Origin: Granulosicoccaceae sp. 1_MG-2023
Lineage (GTDB): Bacteria; Pseudomonadota; Gammaproteobacteria; Granulosicoccales; Granulosicoccaceae
Reading direction: 5' to 3'
DNA: 54,757 nt
Assembly: GCA_030546905.1 (NCBI GenBank)
Contig: JAUOPI010000024.1
Span: 1 to 54,757, forward strand
Shown here: positions 43,485 through 53,018 of the stretch, in pieces
Position numbering within the stretch: position 1 is the first letter of the stretch
Layout: every line of letters starts with the position of its first letter
Made by a program: the position numbers and the translations under genes
The notes under the pieces: model-generated
The model's database searches: none
Told to the model about the DNA's origin: nothing
What the model saw: the letters and a program-made list of their open reading frames with translations, nothing else

Positions 43485-44681
43485 CTAGCTTCGCTCGAGA
43501 ATCAGGGCAATGCCCTGCCCGCCGCCGATACACATCGTAATCAAGGCGCGCCGCAGGCCTCTGCGTTCCAGCTCATACAGCGCCTTCAGGGTGACGATAG
43601 TGCCGGTGGCACCGACCGGATGACCATGGGCGATGGCACCGCCATTGACGTTAACCCGCGCCGGATCGAAGCCGAGACTCTGCGCCACCGCCATCGCCTG
43701 CGCGGCAAACGCCTCATTGGACTCGATCAGATCGATATCATCCATACCCAGTCCGGCCTGCTGCAGCGCTTTTTTCACCGCAGGAACCGGCCCCAGCCCC
43801 ATCAACGCCGGTTCCACACCGGCAAAACCATAGCTGACAAAACGCGCCCGCGGGACCAGCCCGCGCGCCTGCGCTTCCTGCTCTGTCGTCAGCACAACAG
43901 CGGCGGCGCCGTCGTTTATCCCGGAGGCATTACCGGCGGTCACCAGACCGTCCCGTTTAAACGCCGGGCGCAGTTTCTGCAAATCGGCCATGCTTACCTC
44001 AGGGCGCACGTGTTCGTCCTCGCAGAACCCGCGCACAGCGCGTCCCTGCCTGACCTGCACCGGCACAATCTGATCGCGCAGATAACCGGCAGCCATGGCC
44101 GCCGCGGCTTTTTTATGGCTGTCCAGCGCAAAGGCGTCGAGCTGATCGCGGCTGAAACCGTATTTCGCGGCAATATTCTCGGCGGTCATCCCCATATGAC
44201 CGCTGCCAAAGGGGTCGCTGAGAATACCGCTGGTCATATCCGTCACACAGGCATCGCCCAGACGCTGGCCGAAACGCAGCCCGTTTTGCAAATAGGCGCC
44301 ACGACTCATGCTCTCGGCCCCGCCGGCCAGCGCGATACGGCTGGCACCGGCCTGAATCATCTGCGCGGCAGAGATCAGCGACTGCACGGATGAGCCGCAC
44401 AAGCGGTTCACATTCAAGGCCGCAGAGCTGTCCGGCAAACCGCAGTTCAGCGCAATATGCCGTGCCAGATACACATCCTCCGGCGAGGTCGTGATGATAT
44501 GGCCGAAAACCGCGTGATCGATCTCCTCGGCATCCACCCCGGCGCGCTCAATGGCAGCCTGAGCGGCAACCGTGCCCAGCTGCGCCGGCGACAGATCCGC
44601 CAGACTGCCGCCGAAATCACCGATGGCAGTGCGCGCACCGCCGAGAATCACCACATCCTGTAAACTCACTGTCCCGTTCAT
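43485..44681 (-). CDS. thiolase (acetyl-CoA C-acyltransferase)
   Basis: A 398-residue thiolase II. Catalytic residues are Cys in NVNRLCGSSVQSLISAA, His in NGGAIAHGHPVGATG and Cys in ITMCIGGGQGIA, with NEAFAAQAMA. It either cleaves a 3-ketoacyl-CoA at the end of beta-oxidation or condenses acetyl-CoA. In this operon, between acyl-CoA dehydrogenase and acyl-CoA synthetase, degradation is more likely. No enoyl-CoA hydratase or hydroxyacyl-CoA dehydrogenase is present here, so those must be supplied elsewhere. Confidence 0.94.
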   Translation of the reverse strand: MNGTVSLQDVVILGGARTAIGDFGGSLADLSPAQLGTVAAQAAIERAGVDAEEIDHAVFGHIITTSPEDVYLARHIALNCGLPDSSAALNVNRLCGSSVQSLISAAQMIQAGASRIALAGGAESMSRGAYLQNGLRFGQRLGDACVTDMTSGILSDPFGSGHMGMTAENIAAKYGFSRDQLDAFALDSHKKAAAAMAAGYLRDQIVPVQVRQGRAVRGFCEDEHVRPEVSMADLQKLRPAFKRDGLVTAGNASGINDGAAAVVLTTEQEAQARGLVPRARFVSYGFAGVEPALMGLGPVPAVKKALQQAGLGMDDIDLIESNEAFAAQAMAVAQSLGFDPARVNVNGGAIAHGHPVGATGTIVTLKALYELERRGLRRALITMCIGGGQGIALILERS

Positions 44682-44705
44682 CGTTCCCCTCCTTTTATTG
44701 TCATT

Positions 44706-45884
44706 TCAGCCGGCACGGCCGAGCATGTCCCGTGCGATCACTTCTTTCATGATTTCCGACGTCCCGGCGTAGAGCCGCTGTACCCGCGCATCCACATAGA
44801 AACGCGAGATCGGATACTCCAGGGTGTAGCCATAACCGCCGAACAGCTGCAGGCAGCGGTCAACGCTGCGGCACTGCATCTCGGTCAGAGTCAGCTTGAG
44901 TGTGGCCGCATCCACCGCGCTCATCTGCCCGGCGGTATAACGCTGCAAACACTGGTCGAAATAGGCCCGCCCCAGAGCCAGTTCGGCGCGCACCTCTGCC
45001 AGGCTGAAGCGGGTGTTCTGGAAATCACCGATGCGCTGACCAAAAGCGCGGCGTTGCCCGACATAGTCCAGCGTCAGGGCGAGCGCACCTTCAATCGCAC
45101 CCAGCGCCTGCGCACCGACGCCGAGCCGTTCACGCGGCAACTCCTGCATCAGATAAACAAAGCCCTGACCGGCCTCGCCGAGCAAGGCATCCTCCGGCAC
45201 CAACAGGTCTTCAAAAAACAGGCTGGCCGTATCACTGGCGTGCTGGCCGATCTTGCGGATCGGCTTGCCGCGCGAAAACCCCGGCAGGCCCGTATCGACC
45301 AGGAACAGGGAAACGCCGCGCGCACCGGCGGCAGGATCGGTCTTGGCACAGACAATCACCATGTCCGCGAACATGCCATTGGTGATAAAGGTTTTGCTGC
45401 CGTTAAGCCGCCAGCCGCCATCGACCTTGTCCGCACGGCAACGCATGGCCGCCAGATCACTGCCGGCATCGGGCTCGGTCATGGCAATCGCACCCAGCAC
45501 CGCGCCTTCGGCCATCGGCGGCAACCATTGCGCCTGCTGCGCGGGCGTCCCCAGATGCAGCAAATACGGCATGACGATATTGGCGTGGATGTTATAGCTG
45601 CTGGCCAGCGCGCCCAGTCCCTGACGGGACATTTCTTCGCAGATCATCAGGCAGACCGCGACGCCGGCATCCGAACCGCCCAGAGCTTCAGGCAAATCCG
45701 CACCCAGCAGTCCGGCACCGCCAAGCCGTCGCCACAGCTCACGGGGCAGTTGCCCGGCCTCTTCCCAGCCGTCGTAGTGCGGCAGCACTTCCTCCTGCAG
45801 AATGCGGCGAACCGAATCGCGCAACAGCGCCAGTTCCGCCGCCGCAGCCTCCTCTTCGGGCACCTCTTTATACGGTGTCTTCAT
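44706..45884 (-). CDS. acyl-CoA dehydrogenase
   Basis: FAD-dependent alpha,beta-dehydrogenase of acyl-CoA, 392 residues. Recognisable stretches are IAMTEPDAGSDLAAMRCRAD (FAD/substrate loop), KTFITNGMFADMVIVCAKTD, FFEDLLVPEDALLGEAGQGF and, at the end, LQLFGGYGYTLEYPISRFYV with DARVQRLYAGTSEIMKEVIA. The start at 45884 has AAGGAC nine bases upstream; the longer frame from 45962 overlaps the divergent promoter region. First gene of the operon, divergent from the AraC gene. Confidence 0.93.
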   Translation of the reverse strand: MKTPYKEVPEEEAAAAELALLRDSVRRILQEEVLPHYDGWEEAGQLPRELWRRLGGAGLLGADLPEALGGSDAGVAVCLMICEEMSRQGLGALASSYNIHANIVMPYLLHLGTPAQQAQWLPPMAEGAVLGAIAMTEPDAGSDLAAMRCRADKVDGGWRLNGSKTFITNGMFADMVIVCAKTDPAAGARGVSLFLVDTGLPGFSRGKPIRKIGQHASDTASLFFEDLLVPEDALLGEAGQGFVYLMQELPRERLGVGAQALGAIEGALALTLDYVGQRRAFGQRIGDFQNTRFSLAEVRAELALGRAYFDQCLQRYTAGQMSAVDAATLKLTLTEMQCRSVDRCLQLFGGYGYTLEYPISRFYVDARVQRLYAGTSEIMKEVIARDMLGRAG

Positions 45885-45969
45885 TGCTTGTCCTTTATGG
45901 GTATAGTTTTGACAGGCCAATGCCGCTTGACCTTTAAGGCCATTAAAAGCCCTGAGAAACACGCATTAA

Positions 45970-47106
45970 ATGACAGATCCGGCCTTTTTAATTGACCATA
46001 ACGGCCAGTCTGTCTGGCCAGCATCACCTCAGTTCTGCACAATGCAGACTATGTCAGCGTCCGACCTTCAGCCCGCCTCCGCGCGGGCGCATATCGCCAA
46101 CCACTACATCCGCGCCTGTATCAGCGGCGCGCTGCGCCAGGGTGCCAACGAGAAACAACTGCTGCAGCAAGCCGGTATTCCGGCCCACTGGATTGACTGC
46201 CCCGGCCAAAGAGTCACCGAACAACAACTCAGCGAGCTGATTAAAAGCGTCTGGCGCTTTACCGGCAGCGAGTTTATGGGGTTATCGCCGACAATCTGTC
46301 GCCGCGGTGTGTTTGCCTTGATGGCCGAGCTGGCCTGCGAAGCGCGCACGCTCGGCGGCATGCTGCGCCAGAGCGCCCGCTTTTACAGGGCTGTGACCGA
46401 CGATCTGGATATAGGCCTGGAAACCACCCACACCGGCCAGCCGCCGCTGGCATTTTTCCGCCTGCATCTGAAGCAGACCGGCTACGACCCGGATCACCTG
46501 TTGCAGGAGTTTGCCCTGATGATGTGGCAACGACTGGGCAGCTGGATGGTCGGTCAGCAGATTCCGGTAGCCGGCACCAGTCTGGCCTACCCGGCCCCGG
46601 CCCACGCCGATGAATACCGCGCCATGTTTCCGGGCGAGCTGATGTATGAACAGGCCTGTTGCGGGTTTTCTCTGCACCCGCGCTATTTGCAACTGCCGCT
46701 GATCCGCAACCGAACTGAATTAACGCGTTTTCTGCGCGCCTGCCCGGCGGTGATACTGCACCGCCCCCGGGGCGATAACAGCCTTCAAACCCAGGTCAAA
46801 ATCCTGCTGCAACGCCATGATCTGAACAGCATGCCGGATCTGGACAGCATCAGCGCGCAGCTGCTGCTCACGCCGCGCACCCTGCGCCGCCGCCTGCAGG
46901 ACGAAGGCACTTCGGTGCGCCTGATCAAGGAAGCCCTGCGCTGCGACCACGCCCGCACACTGCTTAAGAACGAACATCTGCACATTCAGGAAGTCGCCGA
47001 ACAGACCGGCTTCAGCGAACCGGCCGCATTCTGCCGGGCCTTTAAGCGCTGGACCGGTTACACGCCGGCACAATGGCGTCAGCAAGCACTGCATCCGCAA
47101 GCCTGA
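45970..47106 (+). CDS. AraC-family regulator (OruR/ArgR-like) of the acyl-CoA operon
   Basis: A regulator with an N-terminal arabinose_bd-type domain (about residues 45-230: AHIANHYIRACISGALRQGA, FTGSEFMGLSPTICRRGVFA) and a C-terminal AraC helix-turn-helix pair (LLTPRTLRRRLQDEGTSVRL; IQEVAEQTGFSEPAAFCRAF). The real start may be ATG 46042 or 46051, since family members usually begin about 15 residues before HYIRACI. It is divergent from the acyl-CoA dehydrogenase gene and is the natural candidate to activate that operon in response to an acyl or acyl-CoA compound. Confidence 0.9.
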   Translation: MTDPAFLIDHNGQSVWPASPQFCTMQTMSASDLQPASARAHIANHYIRACISGALRQGANEKQLLQQAGIPAHWIDCPGQRVTEQQLSELIKSVWRFTGSEFMGLSPTICRRGVFALMAELACEARTLGGMLRQSARFYRAVTDDLDIGLETTHTGQPPLAFFRLHLKQTGYDPDHLLQEFALMMWQRLGSWMVGQQIPVAGTSLAYPAPAHADEYRAMFPGELMYEQACCGFSLHPRYLQLPLIRNRTELTRFLRACPAVILHRPRGDNSLQTQVKILLQRHDLNSMPDLDSISAQLLLTPRTLRRRLQDEGTSVRLIKEALRCDHARTLLKNEHLHIQEVAEQTGFSEPAAFCRAFKRWTGYTPAQWRQQALHPQA

Positions 47107-47209
47107 CCGGCCTGCAGGAACGGGTCTCAAGCCAAACGATGGGAAAATAAGAAAGAAAGGAAGGAAGACGGGCGCCCGGAAGATCGCCGGCGCCCTGTGT
47201 TGCCCGGGT

Positions 47210-47947
47210 TCAGGCGCGGTTTTTCAACCAGGCTTCGAGCTCTTCGGAGCCGCCGATTTTCTCACCGTTGATAAACACCTGCGGCACGCTCTGGGCGTTG
47301 GCCACCGCACGCAGACTGCGGTCGGAATAATCACGGTTCAGGACCAGCTCTTCATAGCTGATGCCGGCATCGTTCAGCATATTCTTGGCTTTGGTGCAGA
47401 ACGGGCAACCGCGACGGCTCATGACCGTCACATCCAGCGGCTTTTGCGCCTGCGGCGCGATATAGGCCAGCATGGTGTCGGCATCAGAGACTTCAAAGGG
47501 GTCGCCCGGTTTGTTCGGCTCGATAAACATCTTGTCGACCACACCGTCTTTGACCAGCATGGAATAACGCCATGAGCGCTTACCGAAGCCGAGCTCGTTT
47601 TTGTCCACCAGCATGCCCATGCCTTCGGTGAACTCACCATTGCCGTCAGGGATAAAACGGATGTTGTCGGCGTGCTGATCGGCGGCCCATTCGTTCATAA
47701 CAAACGCGTCGTTAACCGAAACACAGATGATTTCATCCACGCCGTGCTCTGCAAACACCGGTGCCAGCTGGTTGTAACGCGGCACATGCGATGAGCTGCA
47801 GGTCGGCGTAAACGCGCCCGGCAGGGAAAACACCACCACAGTGCGGCCTTTGAAAATCTCATCGCTGGTCACATCAACCCAGTCGCTGTCCTGACGGGTA
47901 CGGAAGGTTACCGTCGGGACTGTTTGTCCTTCTTTGCTTTCGAGCAT
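47210..47947 (-). CDS. peroxiredoxin-glutaredoxin fusion (hybrid Prx5)
   Basis: A 245-residue hybrid peroxidase. Residues 1-160 form a peroxiredoxin-5 domain with the peroxidatic Cys in [17 protein letters not shown]; residues 170-245 form a glutaredoxin domain with CPFC in [17 protein letters not shown] and the GSH-site stretch [20 protein letters not shown]. The fusion reduces hydroperoxides directly with glutathione. The start at 47947 is preferred because GAGGAG lies seven bases upstream; an ATG two codons earlier overlaps that ribosome site. Monocistronic. Confidence 0.95.
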   Translation of the reverse strand: MLESKEGQTVPTVTFRTRQDSDWVDVTSDEIFKGRTVVVFSLPGAFTPTCSSSHVPRYNQLAPVFAEHGVDEIICVSVNDAFVMNEWAADQHADNIRFIPDGNGEFTEGMGMLVDKNELGFGKRSWRYSMLVKDGVVDKMFIEPNKPGDPFEVSDADTMLAYIAPQAQKPLDVTVMSRRGCPFCTKAKNMLNDAGISYEELVLNRDYSDRSLRAVANAQSVPQVFINGEKIGGSEELEAWLKNRA

Positions 47948-48070
47948 TTGCATCTCCTCATTAAAGACGTTTTGATTATGCGGAATTCTCTTCCGGCCGG
48001 AAACTGACAAGTCTGACACCTCACAACTGCCCGGGATGTCAGACAAGGCCTCAGAATGGTCGCTGACGGC

Positions 48071-49252
48071 TCAAAGCTCGGTGGTCACAGCAGCCGAAGC
48101 ACGGATTGCTTTGCCGCGTGCACGCTCGGCCGTGGTATCGCGTGCCAGCGCCACGCCCATACGCCGGGTCCCTTTGACCTCGGGTTTACCGAATAGACGC
48201 AGTGCGGTATCCGGCTCGGCCAGTGCGCTTTTCAGATTGCCGAAAACCGGTTTATCCGATTCGCCTTCGACGAGGATTACACTCGACGCCGAGGGACCGT
48301 GGAAATGAATATTCGGGATCGGCAGGCCGAGTATGGCCCGGGCATGCAGGGCGAATTCCGACAGATCCTGCGAAATCAGCGTCACCATGCCGGTATCGTG
48401 CGGTCGCGGTGAGACCTCGCTGAAAATCACCTCATCGCCTTTGATAAACAGCTCCACGCCGAACAGGCCGCGGCCACCGAGCGCGGCGGTGATCTTATCG
48501 GCCATCTCATGCGCTTTTGCCAGCGCGGTTTCACTCATGGCCTGAGGCTGCCAGGACTCGCGGTAGTCACCGCCGACCTGCACATGGCCGACCGGCTCAC
48601 AAAAACTGGTGCCGCCGACGTGGCGCACGGTCAGCATGGTGATCTCATAATCGAAGTCGACAAAGCCTTCGACAATCACCCGACCGGCACCGGCGCGGCC
48701 GCCTTCCTGCGCGTACTGCCAGGCCTGTTCGATATCGGCCTCGTGACGGATGGTGGACTGGCCTTTGCCCGAGGAACTCATGATCGGTTTAACCACACAC
48801 GGCAAGCCGATCTCTGCCACGGCCGCATCAAAGGCTTCGCGGCTGTCGGCAAACGCATAAGGCGAGGTGGTCAGGCCCAGTTCTTCAGCCGCGAGCCGGC
48901 GGATGCCCTCTCGGTTCATGGTCAGGCGCGCCGCTTTGGCGGTCGGAATAACCGTATAGCCTTCGGCCTCAAGCTCGACCAGCGTTTCTGTCGCGATGGC
49001 CTCAATTTCCGGCACGATCAGGTCCGGCTTTTCCTGCTCGATTACCGCCCGCAGCGCCTGATCATCGAGCATGGACACCACGTGGCTGCGGTGCGCGACC
49101 TGCATGCCGGGCGCATTGGCGTAACGGTCCACCACGATGACCTCAACCCCGAGCCGCTGCAGTTCAATCACAACTTCCTTACCAAGCTCACCGCCACCGC
49201 AGAACAAAACGCGGGTGGCAGAAGCGGACAAAGGGGTTCCGAGGGTGGTCAT
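48071..49252 (-). CDS. purT: formate-dependent phosphoribosylglycinamide formyltransferase PurT
   Basis: ATP-grasp enzyme of purine synthesis that uses formate instead of formyl-tetrahydrofolate; 393 residues, usual length. Family marks are [20 protein letters not shown] (N-terminal), [60 protein letters not shown] followed by HDTGMVTL, and [18 protein letters not shown]. Stands alone, 25 bases into the gap beyond the peroxiredoxin gene's longer frame. No purine operator recognised. Confidence 0.97.
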   Translation of the reverse strand: MTTLGTPLSASATRVLFCGGGELGKEVVIELQRLGVEVIVVDRYANAPGMQVAHRSHVVSMLDDQALRAVIEQEKPDLIVPEIEAIATETLVELEAEGYTVIPTAKAARLTMNREGIRRLAAEELGLTTSPYAFADSREAFDAAVAEIGLPCVVKPIMSSSGKGQSTIRHEADIEQAWQYAQEGGRAGAGRVIVEGFVDFDYEITMLTVRHVGGTSFCEPVGHVQVGGDYRESWQPQAMSETALAKAHEMADKITAALGGRGLFGVELFIKGDEVIFSEVSPRPHDTGMVTLISQDLSEFALHARAILGLPIPNIHFHGPSASSVILVEGESDKPVFGNLKSALAEPDTALRLFGKPEVKGTRRMGVALARDTTAERARGKAIRASAAVTTEL

Positions 49253-49352
49253 AGGCGACTCCGGTGGTGGTCTTCTGAAAATGTGCGCGGATTATCCCCG
49301 ATCCGGTCTCAGATTGCACCGTCATCGGACACAGGCCGCAGTCACGCCGGAC

Positions 49353-49387
49353 AAAAAAAAAAGCCCGGACCTGGGGCCCGGGCTTTC
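49353..49387 (-). terminator. rho-independent terminator of the porin gene
   Basis: On the minus strand AAAGCCCGGG, a seven- to nine-base loop and CCGGGCTTT are followed by a run of ten T residues in all. It starts about 25 bases after the porin stop. The strongest intrinsic terminator in the window. Confidence 0.92.
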
Positions 49388-49412
49388 AAGTTTTCAGATC
49401 AGAAGCGGCGGA

Positions 49413-50321
49413 TCAGAACTTCACGCGCATACCGGCGAGAAAGCCCATGTCGCTGTCGTCTTCATCGCTGTTGCCGATTTCGGCAAACACGCTGACATTC
49501 TTGTGCATGGCTTTGGTGACATTGGCATACCAGTACAGCACGTCATCGCCTTCATCAGGGGAATGTTGCGTGACACCGGCCGCACCCTCGACGGTCTCAG
49601 CGAACGGCACGCTGGCGGCAAAGTTGATCGCATCCAGATCATCGTTGCTGGTGAAATCGAAAGCCAGATTGACCGGTCCGGCATCGGCGCTGGCAAGGAT
49701 ACCGAGAGTGTCGATGGACTCACTGCCGGCCGCACTGGGATCATCTTCGTAGCTCTGGTAGGCCACGCCCAGATCAACCATCGCCAGTTTGGTTGTCAGC
49801 ACCACCTCAAACACAGTGCTGTCACCGTCTTCCTCTTCGAGGTCATAGGACACAACAGCGCCGAACATCGCATCGCTGTACTCAAACTTAAGCGTCTCGG
49901 TACCGCCGGTTTCAGGAAAGGCCGTACCGCCGTCCATCTCGATCGCTTTTTCGGCAGCGAAATCATCCGATGCCCAGTACATACGTCCGAGCGAAACTGA
50001 CATGGCGTTGAACTTCAGGCCCACATAGGCATCATCGACGATATCATCGTCGCTGCCATCGCCTTGGTTTTTCCAATCCAGCTCCAGCTTACCGAAGGCG
50101 GCCATATTGTTGCCCAGGTCATACTCAGCACCGAACTTGAGTTCCAGATCGTCATAGTCGACGACCATATCCTGGTCCTCACCGGGCTTTTGGAACAACT
50201 GAACCTGCAGGTCACCCTTCAGATCAAGCTTGAGCTCGTCCTGTTGGTAAACAGTCGCAGCAGAAGCCGCGCCGGAACAAAGAACCGCAGTCACGGCGCT
50301 GGCAATAACGTGCTTTTTCAT
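49413..50321 (-). CDS. acidic outer-membrane porin
   Basis: Trimeric-type Gram-negative porin, 302 residues. Signal peptide MKKHVIASAVTAVLCSGAAS ends at AA-T. The mature part is rich in Asp and Glu (DQDMVVDYDDLELKFGAEYD; GDGSDDDIVDDAYVGLKFN) and poor in Lys/Arg, and ends MGFLAGMRVKF with the terminal Phe of barrels. VYQQDELKLDLKGDLQVQLF is the typical porin start. Acidity fits life in salt or cation-selective passage. The start has GGAG seven bases upstream; a strong terminator follows. Confidence 0.9.
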   Translation of the reverse strand: MKKHVIASAVTAVLCSGAASAATVYQQDELKLDLKGDLQVQLFQKPGEDQDMVVDYDDLELKFGAEYDLGNNMAAFGKLELDWKNQGDGSDDDIVDDAYVGLKFNAMSVSLGRMYWASDDFAAEKAIEMDGGTAFPETGGTETLKFEYSDAMFGAVVSYDLEEEDGDSTVFEVVLTTKLAMVDLGVAYQSYEDDPSAAGSESIDTLGILASADAGPVNLAFDFTSNDDLDAINFAASVPFAETVEGAAGVTQHSPDEGDDVLYWYANVTKAMHKNVSVFAEIGNSDEDDSDMGFLAGMRVKF

Positions 50322-50597
50322 TTTCAACTCCAATTAAGACAATACCGGCACCACACGGACACACACTGCCCGGGTGGAAACTGGAGCTGAAATTACACGC
50401 ACAATGTGACAGTTCGGTGTCTGCGCAACAAAAATACGCCGGTTTGTATGATTTACGCCAATACGGCCACAGCGCAGGAAGGGAGTGGACTTGAAGAAAG
50501 AGGCACCACGCGAGGGCCCGGCCTGCTCCGGCTATGCAGACACGACAGCAGGCCCTGCGTGCAGAAAACCAACAAAACCGCGGTAGCGGCAACCCCG

Positions 50598-51488
50598 TCA
50601 GGGCACGCGCAACTGTAAGACAAGACAAGCAAACACCAGCGACACACCCAGACAGCCGTACAGGGTCAGACGCTCGCCAAGCACCAGCATGGCCAAAGCC
50701 GCGGCCACAACCGGCTCAAGCAGGGTGATCAGTGTGACTTTAGCCGCCGGAACAAACCGCAAGCCGTAGCCGAACGCCAGATAGCCGAGAAACATGGGTA
50801 CCACGGCCATATAAAGCGCAACCGTGGTGTTCACAGGTCCGGCAAACAAACCTGTCCCGGTCAGTGCCAGCGATGGCAACAATACCGCAGCGGCCAGCAA
50901 AAACATCCCGGCCACAACCGGCTCAGAACCGAGGCCCTTATCAATCAGACGCTTGGCCAGCCAGGAATAAGCCGCATAGGTCAAACCGGCCACCAAGCCC
51001 AGCACGATGCCGGATAAATACAAGCCCGTATCACTGTCCACGGTCGTATGGGGTCTGGCCCTGACCAGCAGAATGACCCCGCATACCCCGGAAGCAAAAC
51101 TCAACAGCCAGCGTCGCGTGATCGGCCGACGGTTGATCAGCCCCTCCAACAAGGCGGTAAATACGGGCGCACTGGCGATTGAAACCAACGTGCCCACAGT
51201 CACGCCGGCCAATCGCATGGCCGTGTAAAACGCCAAGGGGTAAACCGCCACAGCCAGCCCGCCCGCCACGAGCAAAGCCCGCTGACGCAGCAACAGCGGC
51301 AGCTCGCGCCGCAGCGCAGGCGCGGACTTTAAAGCCAGCAACAAGCCGCCGACACCCATGGCAAACGCGCCGATTCCCAGGGGGCTGATATGCGGCGCGA
51401 AACTCGCTGCCGTACCGGTTGTCCCCCACAGCACACTGGCCAGAATAATGGCCGCACTACCGCGAAGGCGCGGGTCAATCTGCTGCAT
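50598..51488 (-). CDS. EamA-family transporter
   Basis: Ten-helix DMT-superfamily permease, 296 residues from ATG 51488 (MQQIDPRLRGSAAIILASVL); a longer frame begins at 51521. Two EamA repeats are recognisable: WGTTGTAASFAPHISPLGIG in the first and AAKVTLITLLEPVVAAALAM with LVLGERLTLYGCLGVSLVFA in the second. Likely an exporter of amino acids or other metabolites. It lies 45 bases downstream of the FMN reductase gene on the same strand and may be cotranscribed with it. Confidence 0.9.
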   Translation of the reverse strand: MQQIDPRLRGSAAIILASVLWGTTGTAASFAPHISPLGIGAFAMGVGGLLLALKSAPALRRELPLLLRQRALLVAGGLAVAVYPLAFYTAMRLAGVTVGTLVSIASAPVFTALLEGLINRRPITRRWLLSFASGVCGVILLVRARPHTTVDSDTGLYLSGIVLGLVAGLTYAAYSWLAKRLIDKGLGSEPVVAGMFLLAAAVLLPSLALTGTGLFAGPVNTTVALYMAVVPMFLGYLAFGYGLRFVPAAKVTLITLLEPVVAAALAMLVLGERLTLYGCLGVSLVFACLVLQLRVP

Positions 51489-51533
51489 AACGACACCCGT
51501 GCGGCCGGGAATCGCCGCCACTGCGATAAGCCA

Positions 51534-52202
51534 TCACTCGCCGGCCGGCGCGTTGCGTTCGGCCGGGTCGCGGCTGAAAACACCGATCAGCTCATTCGGA
51601 TCCTGCGCAGCACGCTGCACTGCCGTCGCCTGCGCCCACCACTGCAACTGCGCGAATGTCCGGCCGAAATAGCCAAACCAGGCCGCCTGATCCTCCCCCG
51701 CCTGCAACGAGCCGTCGTCGCAAAACACATCCTGTGCCCTGGGTATATGAATCATGGCCGACACAGGCAGGCAGCCGAGCTCGGAGAGAAACGTGCGCAT
51801 CCCGACAGCCGCGCGCATGCCGCCCCACTGCCCGGCCGAATAGGTCACGATGGCACTGGGCTTGTAAGAAAACAGGGAACTGCCGAAATGGTTTAACAGA
51901 TTGGCCAACGCCGGGCTCATGGAATGATTGTATTCAGGACTGATCATAATATAGCCGTCGGCCGCGTCTATTTTCTGCGCCAGCGCATCCAGCTGCGGCG
52001 GCACACGACGAGCGGAATAGGCAAAATGCGGCTTGAAGACGGGATCGGTGGAAACCGCCAGCGCATCAATCATCTCAATCTCATGCCCGGCAAACTGCTC
52101 CTGCAAACAGGCAAGACAGGCTTTGGCAACCCTGAGACCAAGCCGAGCGGGCCGCGGCGGCGTACTGTCGCGCACCGAACCCAGAAAGACCAGAAACTTC
52201 AT
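51534..52202 (-). CDS. NADPH-dependent FMN reductase-like flavodoxin
   Basis: A 222-residue flavodoxin-fold oxidoreductase. MKFLVFLGSVRDSTPPRPAR is the FMN phosphate loop, DGYIMISPEYNHSMSPALAN the FMN ring contact shared with chromate/azo-type reductases, and IVTYSAGQWGGMRAAVGMRT the third. It probably reduces quinones, azo dyes or similar with NAD(P)H. The gene overlaps the GST gene by four bases (ATGA), so the two form an operon. Confidence 0.88.
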   Translation of the reverse strand: MKFLVFLGSVRDSTPPRPARLGLRVAKACLACLQEQFAGHEIEMIDALAVSTDPVFKPHFAYSARRVPPQLDALAQKIDAADGYIMISPEYNHSMSPALANLLNHFGSSLFSYKPSAIVTYSAGQWGGMRAAVGMRTFLSELGCLPVSAMIHIPRAQDVFCDDGSLQAGEDQAAWFGYFGRTFAQLQWWAQATAVQRAAQDPNELIGVFSRDPAERNAPAGE

Positions 52203-52888
52203 CGCTTTTCTCCGTCTGTCATCGGCTGATTTGAAAACACACCGGCCTGAGGAAACAACAACTCAGGCGCGCCTTCCTGCCAGGGCTGATAGCGACACAT
52301 GCATTGCAAAAACACAGGCTGTGCGAGCCAACCCTGTAACCAGGCTTGCAAATTCGGATACGGCAGACTGTAAAACGCCTCCCGGTCCACATGCGCAAAC
52401 TGCCGGACAAACGGCATGACGGCAATATCAGCCACACCCGGGCGTTCACCTGACAGGCAGCGCTGCGTTGCCAAGCGGCTTTCCAGCGCCTGCAAAAAGA
52501 CCTCACCGCGCTGCCGGTAACACAGTTGCGTCATCTGCGGATAGCGGTCGGCATATTTATAGCGGTCAAGCCAGTACTTGAACTCACCATCATTGCGCTC
52601 AATCAGTGCTTCTGCATAGGCCGGGTCGCCATCAAGCAAGCCATGCGGATCCTGCTGCGCCAGCGCCCAAAACAGAATATCGCGGCTTTCTTCGATCACT
52701 GTACCATCGGCCAATTGCAAGACCGGTACCGTGCCTTTGGGGCTGATTTCCAGCATCGCTGCCGGTTTGTTCTTCAGCTCAACTTCACGCAATACCACCT
52801 GCAAGCCGGCAAACAGAATCGCCAGCCGGGCACGCATGGCGTAAGGACATCGACGGAAAGAATAAAGCCGGGGCAAGTGAGTTGTCAT
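52199..52888 (-). CDS. glutathione S-transferase family protein
   Basis: A 229-residue GST: N-terminal thioredoxin-like part LYSFRRCPYAMRARLAILFA with a glutaredoxin-like CPYA motif and SPKGTVPVLQLADGTVIEES (cis-Pro and glutathione gamma-Glu site), then a helical C-terminal domain ending WLAQPVFLQCMCRYQPWQEG. The CPYA Cys suggests a thiol-transfer or omega-like rather than Tyr-type enzyme. The start at 52888 (MTTHLPRLYSF) replaces the longer frame to 52996, which runs into the permease promoter. Divergent from the permease gene. Confidence 0.9.
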   Translation of the reverse strand: MTTHLPRLYSFRRCPYAMRARLAILFAGLQVVLREVELKNKPAAMLEISPKGTVPVLQLADGTVIEESRDILFWALAQQDPHGLLDGDPAYAEALIERNDGEFKYWLDRYKYADRYPQMTQLCYRQRGEVFLQALESRLATQRCLSGERPGVADIAVMPFVRQFAHVDREAFYSLPYPNLQAWLQGWLAQPVFLQCMCRYQPWQEGAPELLFPQAGVFSNQPMTDGEKR

Positions 52889-52986
52889 GGCGCTATACCG
52901 CAGTGAAAGGCGGATTATAGCCGAATAGATCGCCCTTCCTGCCTTGACAGTCAATTTGTCCGCCGACATCATACGCACTTTCGCGC

Positions 52987-52998
52987 ATATGTGCATAT
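52987..52998. promoter_or_regulatory. candidate ArsR operator before the permease gene
   Basis: ATATGTGCATAT, a 5-2-5 inverted repeat, sits 20 bases before the permease ATG and resembles the AT-rich dyads bound by ArsR/SmtB repressors. An arsR gene follows the permease, which supports this reading. Confidence 0.5.
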
Positions 52999-53018
52999 AT
53001 CAACCGGGAGACATCTCA

